Positions 33,697-45,243 of a DNA stretch of 64,000 bases are shown piece after piece. The stretch spans positions 992,001 to 1,056,000 of the forward strand of contig JBBMOL010000038.1 in the NCBI GenBank assembly GCA_037954665.1. Reading direction: 5' to 3'. The position numbers and the translations under genes were made by a program. This DNA is from Laguncularia racemosa. Lineage: Eukaryota > Streptophyta > Magnoliopsida > Myrtales > Combretaceae. How positions within the stretch are numbered: the stretch's first letter is position 1; each line of letters starts with the position of its first letter. Under the pieces are notes generated by a model that worked only from the letters and a program-made list of their open reading frames with translations, searched no databases and was not told the origin of the DNA.

Positions 33697-35420
33697 TTAA
33701 TTTGAATTGATCATGTTTACAGACTTCTCCCCTTCTTTTGGTGGGTTGTCTTCTTTCTCAAACTCGGGCCCCCATTCGCTAGGTGACCCATATACAGTTG
33801 CGGTGTAAGAATAGTTCACTAGGTACTCAAATCTCCCGTGTGATTCTCCCAAGGTACCGACTGTTGGGTCTCCGGCTAACCATCTCTTTTTAATATGTGA
33901 TTTGGGGGTTTTCTCTGAAGTTTGATGGGAATGACTTTTCTGCTGGCCTGCCGCCTTTTGCTTGGAGGATTCTTTGGGGGCCGACTCTTCGGATGTGATC
34001 ATGTTGACGGTGGGCTTATGATTAGGCAGCGGATTGGTGTTGACATTGGGCATCAGGGTGTTGACAAAGTCCAACTGCATAATCCCGGCGTCAATTAGAT
34101 CCTGGATTTTGTTTCGGAGACTCCAGCATCTGTCTGTAGAATGCCCTTCCTAGCCCATATGATAGTCACATTTGAGGCTTGAGTCAAAATTCCTAGGCTT
34201 GTACCGGTCAATCGGGATCTCGAAGCTAATCAAATTATCTGCCTGTAGCCGAGCGAAGACTTGGCTGAGCGGGATCGAAATTGGAGTGAACTGTCTTGGG
34301 ACTCTGGTGGCCTGGGTGTGATTTGCCGGGGAGTGCTGGGCTGGGGCACTCATAGTCTGGAACGTCACACGAGTCCCAGCCTTGTCTACTTTACTGGAGT
34401 TGACTATGCTTACGGTAGACTCCTTGGCTCTGTTACCTCCCAAGGGCCTTTGTGATGATGTGACCCTAGGAGGATCCATTGTTTGGAGTCTGCCTGTTGT
34501 GATGGCGCTTTCAATCCGACACCCTGCGGCCACTACTACTGCAAAACTGGATGATGTCTGGCCCACCAGATGTGAGAAGTAGGTCTTGTCCAGAGTGTTG
34601 ACAAATATGGATGTTAACTCTTTTTCAGAAATTGGGGTTGCTACCCCGGCAGCTTGAGCTCTCCACCGCTGAGCATACTCTTTGAAAGACTCAGCATGTC
34701 TCCTCCGAAGACTCCCTAGATCAATCACTGAGGAGGCGACTTCGATGTTAAACTTGTATTGGTCATAAAACGTCCAGGCAAGCCTTTCCCAGGTATTGAC
34801 TTGATTAAAGTCCAGGTGGGCATACCAGATTAATGCAGGACCCGTAAGGCTATCCTGGAAGGTCTGGATCATCAGTTGGTCATATTGAGCATACTTGCTC
34901 ATCTTCCGGGTGTATAGCCTTGTGTGCATCTTGGGGCATCCAGTACCTCATACTTTTCGAACTCTAGGGTCTTGAATTTATCGGGGTATACCTCCTCCCC
35001 ATATGTTGGCAAGCTGGTGATCTCGGCTTGTTTGAAACCGTCAAGCCCCTCTATCATTTTCATTTTGTCAGCCAGCTGTTGGAAGAGTCTCTTTTCCATC
35101 TCTTTCTGTCTTTCCTCCATCTCCTTCTTCAAATCATCAAAGGTTGGACCCTGGTTGACTCTCAGCTCATAGTCAAAGGCTAGGTTGAGGTGGGAATTGA
35201 TTTCCTCAAATTCTGGAGGCTGCCCTTCCATTGCCTTCCCTTTTATAGCCCCTAAATGTTCTTCTTGAGTTGGCTGGGTGGTGCGAAGGAGGCCAATGCT
35301 TTCAGTCAAGAGGTGGACTTGTGCAACTAACTGCTGGACCGTTTGTTCTAGGGATACGATCCTAGAGTCTAAAGCAACGTCAGCACTTGTGTTGTTGCGG
35401 TTGCCGCCACTGTTTGCCAT
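33697..35420 (-). pseudogene. Gag of the Ogre-type element
   Basis: Starts at an ATG at 35420 (MANSGGNRNN). A coiled-coil, Gln/Glu/Lys-rich N-terminal region (about residues 20-140) leads to the capsid region (ALIWYAHLDFNQVNTWERLAW, FKEYAQRWRAQAAG) and a zinc-knuckle-like CDYHMG..GHSTDRC. A frameshift near 34920 and a TAG at 34150-34152 inside the zinc region break it. Confidence 0.85.
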
Positions 35421-35665
35421 TTTAGTTCTTGAACGTGTGCAGATTGGGCTTTTGGGAGGGTTCGGTTATTTGGGAGCTATTTTTGATACCTAGCACGCAT
35501 TTTTCTTTAGTATGATTATGCATGAAAATGCGATGCATGTGTCACACGGATGCTAAAGTAAAGGGGCCAACAATTGATTGATGATATAATACTGAAACTT
35601 TATTTTATTAATACTGGAAACTTGGAGTTCAATACTTTGAAAAAAAATGAAAAAGTACAATAGTT

Positions 35666-36365
35666 TTATTTTCTAATTCTTTTGGTCTTCTGCTGCGTAG
35701 ACTCAGGTTTCCCATTGATGACTGCTTCCAATTCCTTGACTCTGGCTTGGGTCTTCTCCAGCCGAGCTTCCAAGGCTTTGTTTCTTTGATCGGATTCCTT
35801 GAATCGACCCTTCCAGATATCCTTTTTAAAATCTGCAGCCTCAAAATATACTTCCATCCTGGCCCTGATCTGCTCCAAGTAGATTTCCAGCTCCAGGTTT
35901 ACCTTGTCTGGCTTAGGTTAGGTGACATCTGGGACCCAGTATGCTCTTTCCCCTATCTGATACAACTGATGGATCACGAACTCCCTGGTGGCTCGATGTT
36001 TGCCCACTTCGTCGTCCAACTCTCCGAGGTCTACATTCGGGCTCTCGATTCGGGCTTCCCACAGTGCTTTGACCTCTGCCAGCTTAGCAAATTTCTCAAC
36101 TACTAATAAGTTCAGATCTTGGTACTCAAATGTGACTGCCTCCAGCGAGGGTCGATAAACTATGTCTTGAATAGTACCAAACTAGCAGACTACTGAGTTG
36201 GGATGATAACCTATACATCCGCTGATACCGATTAGAGGCACGGCTTGAAAATTACTACAGGTTAAGATAACTTTGTTGTAGCAACTCCATCTGGTTGTCC
36301 ACAAAATGTCATCGGCACTGAAACTTTTAAGCACTTCTACCCAACTATAGCTGGTAAGGTCGTCG
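35666..36365 (-). pseudogene. ORF1 of the Ogre-type element, C-terminal half
   Basis: Minus-strand translation shows PLIGISGCIGYHPNSVVC, then a helical region and a coiled coil (ARLEKTQARVKELEAVINGK) before the end at about 35666. It contains two stops. It resembles ORF1 proteins upstream of gag in Ogre-like elements, related to plant mobile-domain/DUF7745-type sequences. Function unknown. The N-terminal half lies beyond the nested element at 41860. Confidence 0.65.
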
Positions 36366-37228
36366 CGATACGAACCACGTCAACCCGTGATGAAACCCAA
36401 TACCAATATGTTTGGAAATTCGTTACCTACGATGCCAAACACCTAAAGTGGAAACCGCGACCCGTTGTCTATAAGCGAGACAAGAACCTTGGTATAATGT
36501 GAAGACGCCACAATCGGGATGAAAGACCGATCGATAAGTCGGGTTGAACGCCACGGAAATAAAATCCGATAAGTTCTAGTTAGTTTTTGAAGAACCAAGA
36601 GAGGAGCCTCTCAAAGATGTTTAATGTTCTAAGATGTATGTTCTATCTATTCTAAACCCTAGGAGCTTTATACTAGGGTTACAATTCGTAAAAATACAAG
36701 TCCAAAACGACATCACTTCAATAAGTGTGTAAAATAACAAAACAATACAAAAGGCCGACGTCGGGGAGATACACGGCCGTGTACACAACCGTGTACTTTG
36801 GCCGTGTACTTTGGCCGTGTACTTTTCTGTGCAAATTCTGGCAATATACACGACTGTGTACTTCTGGTCGTGTATCTTTCTGTGGATTTGCTTGACTCCA
36901 TACACGGTCGTGCCTTTGGCTGTGTATATGACCGTGTATGATTCTGTGTAACTTTGGGATTCCTACATGGCCGTGCCTTGTAAATACACGCCCTCTTCAC
37001 CCCATATCCGGTATAACTTGTACAAGAGCAAGGGTCTTCCCATGGTTGTTCCAATCCGTTCCAACTTCATGATTGCTCCAATCCTTTCCGGCTTCATGGA
37101 CATCCTTTATCAACCCGTTAAGTGCTTCCTTGAGTCGTTTCGCTCGATTTCTTGTGATCGATCCAGGCGGCACTTCAAGAGGATCTACATTCCTTCTTAT
37201 GGCTTGACTCTCATTATGGATCTCATCA
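36366..37228 (-). repeat. 3' LTR of the CRM-like element
   Basis: 863 bp; its first base pair on the plus strand is mutated (CG in place of TG). A sense TATA-like GTATAAAG is at 36666-36673. The palindrome array is at about 36770-36990. The last 232 bp on the high-coordinate side encode the end of pol. Confidence 0.92.
36770..36990 (-). promoter_or_regulatory. CACGGCCGTG palindrome array in U3
   Basis: Exact CACGGCCGTG at 36772-36781, followed by repeated GGCCGTGTACTT half-sites and near-palindromes at about 36850, 36902 and 36966, spaced by TTTCTGTG-type segments. It lies 100-320 bp upstream of the TATA box in sense. The 5' LTR repeats it at 41410-41612 with exact copies at 41529-41538 and 41592-41601. 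Confidence 0.65.
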
Positions 37229-38688
37229 TTCCCCTCCTCTTGAAAAGGATTTGTCCTCAAATCATCACCTACATCAAAAGGACTCAAATTAGTAACATTA
37301 AATGTGGCACTTACTTGATACTCACCAGGCAAATCTATCTTGTATGCATTATCGTTAATGCGCTCAAGAATTTGAAATGGTCCATCGCCTTTAGGAAGTA
37401 ATTTAGATCGACGCTGCACGGGAAACCACTCTTTACGCATGTGAACCCAAACCCAATCTCCAGGTTCAAAGACAGCTTGTCGACGACCCTTGTTGGCTTG
37501 TTTCACATACTGCTCTGTTCTTCGCTCAATGTTTAGCCTTACCTTCTCATAGATTTGTTTAACAAATTCGGCTTTCTTCTTGCCATCTAAATTAACATAC
37601 TCAGAAACAGGCAAAGGTGATAAATCCAAAGGAGTTAGTGGATTAAAACCATACACAATCTCAAAAGGAGTAAATTTAGTAGTAGAATGCACTGTACGGT
37701 TATAAGAAAATTCAACATGCGGCAAACAATCCTCCCAACTTTTAATATTCTTTTTAATTACAACCCTCAACAAGGTAGATAAAGTTCGATTTACTACCTC
37801 AGTTTGACCATCAGTTTGTGGATGACAAGTAGTAGAAAACAATAACTTAGTTCCTAATTTTTCCCACAATACTCTCCAAAAATGACTCGAAATTTTTACA
37901 TCCCGATCACTAACAATGCTCCTAGGTGTACCATGCGGACACACTACCTCTCTAAAGAACAAATCAACAATGTGTATAGCATCATTAGTTTTATGACAAG
38001 GAATGAAATGAACCATTTTAGAAATCCTTTCCACAACCACAAAAATAGAATCTCGACCATGCCTAGACCTAGGTAATCCTAACACAAAATCTATGGAAAT
38101 GTCTATCCAAGGCTCATGCGGAATGACACTAGACTCATATAACCCATCTAAGAAGTCATCTAAGCGAGGAATGGGATGACGATACTTTACCGTAATGTTG
38201 TTGATGGCGCGGCAGTCAACACACATTCTCCATGTCCCATCCTTCTTAGGCACCAAAATCACAGGCACTGCACATGGACTCATGCTTTCTCTCACGTACC
38301 CCTTCTCCATTAATTCATCGACCTGCCTTTGGAGTTCCTTTGTCTCCTCCGGATTGCTCCTATAAGCTGGCTTGTTTGGAATCGATGCTCTGGGTACAAG
38401 GTCAATCTGGTGCTCAATACCACGAATAGGTGGTAATCCTTTTGGAATCTCCTCAGGGAAGACATCTTCAAAGTCTTGCACAAGAGACACAACCACACTA
38501 GGTAAAGAGTTAGATAGTTCGTTAGTAGTCAAACATGTTTCTTTAAAAACCAGCAATAACATAGGTTGCCTCATCATTAACGCTCTCCTTACTACACTCG
38601 CTCTTGCCACACAACTCTCCTTTTGCAAGGTTGCCCTCTCCTTTTCACTCACCACCAAAGTTGATCCCCCTTCAACTTGGCCTCTCAC
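36997..38688 (-). pseudogene. Fused RT-integrase open frame (563 codons)
   Basis: Uninterrupted for 563 codons. It starts inside the protease-RT linker and shows the RT fingers (VILVPKKDGTWRMCVDCRAIN). At about 38115-38130, just after LDDFLDGLYESS, it passes directly into the integrase core (WIDISIDFVLGLPRS). The integrase catalytic residues are present (IDF, VSDRDVK, QTEVVNR), then GDWVWVHMRKE and the C-terminal GPFQILERI region. The final 77 codons lie in the 3' LTR and include ITRNRAKRLKEAL. RT palm, thumb, RNase H and the integrase zinc finger are missing. The frame survived the deletion. Confidence 0.85.
37229..37241 (-). other. Polypurine tract of the CRM-like element
   Basis: Sense AAGAGGAGGGGAA directly abuts the 3' LTR. 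It also lies within pol coding sequence because pol runs into the LTR. Confidence 0.75.
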
Positions 38689-38880
38689 ACTCTTTCCAGC
38701 CTTCCTCTCTTTTTCCTTTTGATCTTGACTTTTGTATTCCTTTTCTTTCTCATTGTCTTTTGCTTTCTCACTCTCCCTCTACTTTTCACTCACCTTATGT
38801 TTTGCAAACAACTGTTGTAGCTGCAACTAATCCTCATACACTTGTTTAGGTATTAACGGTTTAAGATTAAAGCTTTTCCC

Positions 38881-39264
38881 TTAGTGAACAAGCGTATACT
38901 TGTTAGAAAAGCCATCATTAACAACCTTCCTATCAAATTGCCACGGCCTCCCCAGCAACACATGACATGCTTGCATTAGCACTACATCGCATAACACCTC
39001 ATCCTCATACCTACCAATGCGAAAACCAATCAAGGCTTGCTTACTCACCTTAGTCTCACCACTATCATTCAACCACTGCAATTTATATGGACTAGGGTGT
39101 CTAACAGTTTTGATTCCCAGTCTCTCAACAATAAAGTTACTCACTACATTGGTGCAACTTCCTCCATCAACGATCAAGCTGCAAATATGATCTCCTAGAT
39201 AACATCTAGTATGAAATATATTCTCCCTTTGCACCTCCTCTTCTTCCTTCACCTGCACATTCAA
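38881..39264 (-). pseudogene. Protease of the CRM-like element
   Basis: Same frame as gag and pol. The active site is IVDGGSCTN (DGGS), followed by a region ending HVLLGRPWQFDRK. Bounded by a TGA at 39268-39270 on the gag side and a TAA at 38881-38883 on the pol side; both look like point mutations in an originally continuous polyprotein. Confidence 0.85.
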
Positions 39265-39267
39265 CGC

Positions 39268-40482
39268 TCACTTTACTACTGCCACTAGCCTTCCTATTGC
39301 AGGCTCCTCATCATCACTAGCATCCTCTAATTGAGGCATATCATCTTCTTCACTATCCCCCCCAGTCTCATACTCACCATCATCACGCAAAATCATCACA
39401 CGCCTATTTGGACATTGACTAGCAATATGGCCTCTACCTTGGCATTTAAAACATCTAATGTCACGATTTCTAGAAGTAGAAGAATCAGGGTTACCTTGGT
39501 TAACAGGAGTAGAACCCGCTTGCCTCAGCTCCCCTTGTGGTTTGGTAGGTAAAGGCTTTTCTTCTTTCTTCCATTGGTTGGTCTTCCAAGTGGATGAACC
39601 ATTACCCTGTGGAAACCGTGCATTACTACTACCTTTCCTCTTGTGCTGGTTCTCAACCTTTATAGCCACGTGAACCATATCCTCCAATTCTACATAATGC
39701 TGCAATTCAACCACATTTTGGATTTCTCTATTCAACCCCGCAAGAAACCTAGCCATTGTAGCCTCTCTATCCTCTTCTACATTCGCCCTAATCATAGTGA
39801 CTTCCATCTCCTTGAAATACTCATCTACACTTCGGCTTCCCTGCCTCAGAGTTTGCAACTTGTTGTGCAATTCACGATAGTAATACGCAGGCACAAATCG
39901 CTTCTTCATCACTCTTTTCATCTCTTCCCAAGACTCATTAGGTGGCTCGCCACTCCTTCTTCTATTCAACATTAGTTGATCCCACCACACTATAGCATAA
40001 TCCGAAAACTCAATGGCAGCAAGTTTTACTTTCTTTCTCCCACTATAGTTGTGACAATCAAACACCATCTCTACCTTCTTCTCCCACTCTAAATACGTCT
40101 CGGGATCATTCTTCCCTTGGAAAGGAGGAATCTTCATCTTCATGCTACTCAATTAATCATCCTCTCTATTCCTATCTCCTCTATCTTCCCAATCCCTAGT
40201 TCCTCTATTCCAACCACTATATCCTCTATAACTCCCGACAGAAGGCTCATCAAAGTCATCATCCGACATTTCATCTCCACCCCTCGGTACTCTCCTAGAA
40301 CGACTCTCCCTCTTACGCCTTTGGAATACGTTTGTGGATTGCTCTAATCTTTGCTCTACCGTCTCCTGAATTTGTTCCATTCCCTCTTGGAACATCCTTT
40401 TCATCTCACCCCTCAACGCCTCAATTACTAACCTAGCATCAAACCTTCCCCTCTCACCTTCAGGAGAATGTTGTCTCGACAT
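39268..40482 (-). pseudogene. Gag of the CRM-like element
   Basis: Start at 40482 (MSRQHSPEGERGR). An N-terminal coiled, Arg/Glu-rich segment is followed by a TAA at 40153-40155, then the capsid region (PETYLEWEKKVEMVFD, YAIVWWDQLMLNRR) and a canonical CCHC zinc knuckle CFKCQGRGHIASQC near 39420-39460. An acidic tail follows. Only one stop splits gag proper. Confidence 0.88.
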
Positions 40483-40990
40483 TATCCCTATAGAAAAGAT
40501 TAGTACTAACACAAATATATATATATAATTAAACCTCACGATACACTCCCTTACGTGTTTCACTCAAATGATGATATCACACAGTCACTCGTGTATTCTC
40601 ACAAACAATGATGATATCAACTCGCCAATTCCTCTTCTCAATTCTCTTAGAACTAACCCAAACTACACCAATTCCCTTCCATAGAATTCAAAAAAAAAAA
40701 CAAATCTAGGGTTCGTAAATTTTCCTCTATTTTTTCTATCCGAATTTTTTTTTTTTTTTGTCTTTGTTTTTGCTTTTGATCACGTTTCTCTTGTCTTTCT
40801 TTTCTTTTCTCTTCTTTTTTTTTTTGTCGTGATTTTTACTCTCTTTTTTTTAACAATCGACTAGTAGATACTACACTATCAAAAGACAATTAATATTACG
40901 AAATTGAATGCTAACAATGGATATAAATGATTGGAGTTAAGGTTTTGATATTACCTTCCTCAAACCGAACTGATGTTTTGACAAACCTAA

Positions 40991-41002
40991 GCTCTGATAC
41001 CA
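40991..41002 (-). other. Primer-binding site, initiator tRNA-Met
   Basis: Sense TGGTATCAGAGC three bases after the 5' LTR. Identical to that of the compact element at 9876. Confidence 0.9.
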
Positions 41003-41005
41003 AAC

Positions 41006-41854
41006 TGATACGAACCACGCTAACCGTGATGAAACCCAATACCAATACGTTTGGAAATTCGTTACCTACGATGCCAAACACCTAAAGTGGAAACCGCGAC
41101 TCTTTGTCTATAAGCGAGAGAAGAACCTTGGTATAATGTGAAGACACCACAATCGGGATGAAAGACCGATCGATAAGTCGGGTTGAACGCCACGGAAATA
41201 AAATCCGATAAGTTCTAGTTAGTTCTTGAAGAACCAAGAGAGGAGCCTCTCAAAGATGTTTAATGTTCTAAGATGTATGTTCTATCTATTCTAAACCCTA
41301 GGAGCTTTATACTAGGGTTACAATTCGTAAAAATACAAGTCCAAAACGACGTCACTTCAATAAGTGTGTAAAATAACAAAACAATACAAAAGGCCGGCGT
41401 CGGGGAGATACACGACCGTGTACACGACCGTGTACTTTGGCCGTGTACTTTTCTGTGCAAATTTTGGCAATATACACGACCGTGTACTTCTGGTCGTGTA
41501 TCTTTCTGTGGATTTGCTTGACTCCATACACGGCCGTGCCTTTGGCCATGTATATGACTGTGTATGATTCTGTGTAACTTTGAGATTCCTACACGGCCGT
41601 GCCTTGTAAATACACGCCCTCTTCACCCCGTATTCGGTATAACTTGTACAAGAGCAAGGGTCTTCCCATGGTTGTTCCAATCCGTTCCAACTTCATGATT
41701 GCTCCAATCCTTTCCAGCTTCATGGACATCCTTTATCAACCCGTTAAGTGCTTCCTTGAGTCGTTTCGCTCGATTTCTTGTGATCGGTCCATGCGGCACT
41801 TCAAGAGGATCCACATTCCTTCTTCCGGCTTGACTCTCATTATGGATCTCATCA
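41006..41854 (-). repeat. 5' LTR of the CRM-like element
   Basis: 849 bp, TGATACGAAC to CTCATCA on the plus strand. It repeats the TATA-like box (41305-41312), the palindrome array (41410-41612) and the pol-tail coding segment (41623-41854), which is non-functional here. Confidence 0.92.
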
Positions 41855-41859
41855 CGTCG

Positions 41860-42686
41860 AGTAGTTTTATCTTCTCTATGCATGAGTCCACGAGGTCCAC
41901 TTGTTGAGCCATGGTTTTCCGGACCATATTCAGCCCAAAACATTTGAGGTGGCTTACAAACCATATCAGGATAAGGTTGATATTTGAGCGGATGATCCCG
42001 TGGCCTTTTTTCTTGATGAAGTTTAAGTTCCGGATCTGTTCAGCCACTAGAGCCGAGATGTAAGATTTTCCTTCCAAGAATTGGGTCACTAGTTCTGCGA
42101 CTCGGTAGTGGACATAAAAAGTTCTGGTGGGGAAGAGTATGGTGGCGAAGGCTATCAGGATGAAAGCACTCACCCTTCTTTGTCTATAAGTCTTAGGGTC
42201 CCTACACAATATGTCTTTCCTGTCTCGATTATCTTCTCGGGCGATGAACTAGGCTTCCAACTCATCCATCCGTATACAGTATCTGTTACAGTCTGCTAAG
42301 GCCTTATTGATTGCTGTTTTGCGGATACCCAGGAGTCTGCTGAAAATACCGGCTGGCCCGGCCTCAAGATCCGGTACATAGACTTGGTTGGTTAGTGTTA
42401 GAGCCTGTAGCAGTTGGGTGTACTCTTCCAGAGTAGGAGTAATCTCATGTGGCCCAATGAAGAAAGCTGCGGGCTCTATTTCCCATAGGTGGAGCATGGC
42501 CCGTACCAAGGGCAAGTCCATCTCCATCTTCATTAATGAGAGGATGGGCCCTATTTTCTACTGGATGAAAGCCTGCTCCTCCGGGTTGTATAGGGTGAAC
42601 CAGTGGTCCAGTACTAATTTCGGGTCCACAGGTTTGCATACTCGGATCTCTTTGCGGAGGAGGCGGTCAATTGCGGAACTAGCCAT
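41860..42686 (-). pseudogene. ORF1 of the Ogre-type element, N-terminal half
   Basis: Starts at 42686 (MASSAIDRLLRKEIRV) and includes LWEIEPAAFFIGPHEITPTLEEY, a segment typical of plant mobile-domain-like ORF1 proteins of Tat/Ogre elements. Then comes a helical region (FLEGKSYISALVAEQI), continuing past the nested element into 36365-35666. It contains stops near 42560 and 42250 and a frameshift. Whether ORF1 acts in virion assembly or regulation is unknown. Confidence 0.7.
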
Positions 42687-43159
42687 CTATTACAACAGAA
42701 CTATGTTACAATGATAACATTACAGGGAAATGTATCCGAACTCCGTGAACAGAATAAAAATATTACATCATCAATCTATTGTCAGCCTATGATGTCGTGT
42801 ATGCAAATAGGTAGGTTCTAATAGGTCCCTAAGCTCTATGGCCTCCCGCATTCTCGGAGAAATGGATCTCAGGCCATATCAAAGCATTAGGTGGGGTAGC
42901 CTAATCAGTCCCGAACGGTGATCATATCACTTCGCCCAAAACCTACACAATGGCCCCCTGTCTTAGGGTCCTAAGACGGCCCGGGTTTGACCGTATCTAC
43001 TCACACAATCATATGCATGCAGACTCAACATCAAAAGTAAATAACTGACCCTATCTTTAGTTAAATCCTTGAAAGGTTAGCAATAATATAACAATCAAAA
43101 GACATTTCTTAGAAAGGAGCAATTTGAAGAGATTCAGGTGGCTAGCTTACTAGAGATTT
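42687..43159 (-). other. 5' leader of the Ogre-type element
   Basis: Untranslated stretch between the primer site and ORF1. No reading frame with family character. Confidence 0.6.
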
Positions 43160-43179
43160 GTTCCCTAGTGGAGTCGCCA
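43160..43179 (-). other. Primer-binding site, tRNA-Arg
   Basis: Sense TGGCGACTCCACTAGGGAAC, 3 nt inside the LTR edge. It closely matches the complement of the 3' end of plant tRNA-Arg(ACG) including CCA, as known for Ogre elements; two mismatches in the first 18 nt. Confidence 0.75.
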
Positions 43180-43182
43180 TCT

Positions 43183-45238
43183 TGTCGAGTCTAATTTTTT
43201 ATTTCTCATTCCTAATCCGATCTATACTAGACCCTATGCTCATCTAATGTAGATCCTCGACTTAAGTTAGGAATTTCGTTTTGTTTTGGAGTCGCCACCC
43301 AACTGTGGTTGGGAAAAATTGAATTAGGACTAATTGAGCAAATTAATCCTAATTTGGACCACTAGTCAGCGAAATTTCCTTTTTTCGTTTTTGTGAAAAG
43401 AGGAAAGGGAAAACCAGAGTTTTTGAGTTCGGAGGCTAACCTATTAAAACCCTAAGGTTACCATCCTAATCTCCTAAAATCTAAAGCTTATCCGAAATGT
43501 CTTTTATTTATTTTTGTTGTCTTTTTATTTTATTCTTGAATAACCTATTTTGAGAAAATAATTTTTATTCCTTTTTAGGGTTGCCCCCAAATGGGTGCCT
43601 ACGTACCTGCTATTCAGGATCAAACTTGCCATGGTTCTCTTTCCTGAAAAACTTTAATGTGTTGGTAATTTTTAATTATGAAACTTCTTTTGATTTATGT
43701 TTTTACCATTTTAGTATTTTTCTAAAAAAAAAAAACCTAAGCCTAAGCTTGATAATTTGATTTTTGAAAAAAAAAAACAATTTAAGGAAAAACACCAATT
43801 TTGGATTTATTTAAGAAAATGATTTTTCTAAGTGATAAAATTTTCATTTTTTCTATTTTTCAACCCATTTCTACTATTATAAATTTTCATTAATTTTTAT
43901 TGATTTTTATAATTTTCATTAATTTTTATAATTTTTGTTAAATTTTATTGAAAGATTTTCTCCTATATTATTTATCTACCCTAAACTAAAATTTAAATTC
44001 TTATTATTATTTTTTCTAATATTTTTCATCATTTTCTTATATATTTTCACATTTTTATCATTTATTATTAATTATTTATTCTTATTATTATTCTAAATTA
44101 ATTCCTAAAAAAACTAATCTAAATTCTAATATTTTTTGAATTAAATAACAAATAAATAATTAAGGAAATTCGAAAAAATAAATAAAATAACTAAATAAAT
44201 AAAATAAAATAAAATAAAAAAATCAGAAAATCCGACTTACCTGGATTCGAGTTGGTGCGCGGGTCGGGTCAGGTCGATGGGGCACAGCGGCTGAGAATGC
44301 TCGTTGAGGGCATTCCGGCGGCCTTTCGAAGCGATTGAGGTGTCGGTTCCTAGGTTTTCTGGGGTAAGGAACTCAATTGTGGCGGTGGATTTCTCCAAAA
44401 ACACCTCCTGGTGGTAGCTCGATGCTTGATCAGTGGTTGCGGTCTGGCAGCTCCGGTGAGGCTTCGATTCTCTCTCTTTTTCTCACTTTTGATCCATGGC
44501 TCTACCTCCTCCCTTCATCCTCTATTTATAGGCGTAAGAAATCGAGCTGGATAAGCTCAGATTTCCACCGATTGAGGCAAATCGGATTTCGGTTGAAACC
44601 CATCTCCGATTTGTGTAAATCCTTTTATTTGTAGCGATTGATTCCAATTGGATGATGTTTATCTTATTTCTATTGAAGATCTATTGGATTTGTGCAAAAA
44701 ATCGAATCAAAACGGCCGAAATTCGATTTTTCCTCCTCACCGGCGATCTCAGACGAAGGTTGAAGATGATCACGCGCCCGGCACGTGCGTCCGCTCCAAC
44801 TAATCAGCTGCTGCCACGTGTCCCAAGCGATGAAAAAAATTGCAAAATGTGGATTATGCCTCCCCCGCGTTTGGAACCTGTGGCCGAGCCCCCACCTCCC
44901 CTCCCCCCCCGGGCGCGCGCGCGCCTTAGGCCATGGTCCGAACCAGTTGGGCTAGCCCACTTACTCGATTTCTTTATTTTCGCAATTTGCATATATGTAA
45001 TGCAATTTTTTTATTTTTTGTATTTTTTTTTTAAATTTCAAAAATTTGTAAAAATTATTTAATCCTTTTTATTGCTATTTCTGCAATTATTTTCCAAAAT
45101 TGATATATTTTCCTTTTTTTTAATGGTTTTCCTGTTTTTGCTAAATTAGAGGAAAAAATAGAAAAAATTGAAAAAAAAATGGTAATTATTTATTGTTGAT
45201 TATTATTGATCATTAGGGGCAAAAATGGGGTGTTTACA
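43183..45238 (-). repeat. 5' LTR of the Ogre-type element
   Basis: 2,056 bp, complete (TGTCGAGTC to GTGTTTACA on the plus strand). TATA at 44523-44530, G-box at 44813-44822. It carries a GC-rich block with a CG run at about 44880-44928 that is absent from the other LTR. Confidence 0.92.
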
Positions 45239-45243
45239 CATAT

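Larger units (their letters stand above)
36366..41854 (-). mobile_element. CRM-like Ty3/gypsy element with a pol deletion
   Basis: A 5,489-bp minus-strand element inserted in ORF1 of the Ogre-type element, with a perfect 5-bp target duplication CGTCG (36361-36365 and 41855-41859). LTRs of 863 and 849 bp differ by a few percent, making it the youngest layer of the nest. The primer site matches initiator tRNA-Met. gag, protease and pol share one frame with a few stops. RT palm, both RNase H regions and the integrase zinc finger are deleted, so it is non-autonomous. CRM assignment is inferred from pol continuing into the 3' LTR. Confidence 0.92.
25715..45238 (-). mobile_element. 19.5-kb Tat/Ogre-type element
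   Basis: Minus-strand element of 19,524 bp including a 5.5-kb nested insert. LTRs of about 2.0 kb begin TGT(T/C)GAGTC on the plus strand, and the 5-bp target duplication CATAT is perfect (25710-25714 and 45239-45243). The primer site matches tRNA-Arg. Interior order in sense: ORF1, gag, protease, RT, RNase H, second RNase H, integrase, tandem-repeat 3' region. ORF1 before gag, the dual RNase H and the large size fit the Ogre branch of Tat. Scattered single stops and 1-nt frameshifts suggest moderate age. Confidence 0.9.

Noticed and set aside
36621..37054. Cys/Thr-rich frames over the palindrome arrays (also 41260-41680, 8292-8501 and 10091-10306)
   Set aside because: Translations of the CACGGCCGTG repeat units in LTRs; frame open by repetition only.
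41623..41964. 113-codon minus-strand frame
   Set aside because: It is the pol-tail segment in the 5' LTR read through into ORF1 of the host element; not a gene.
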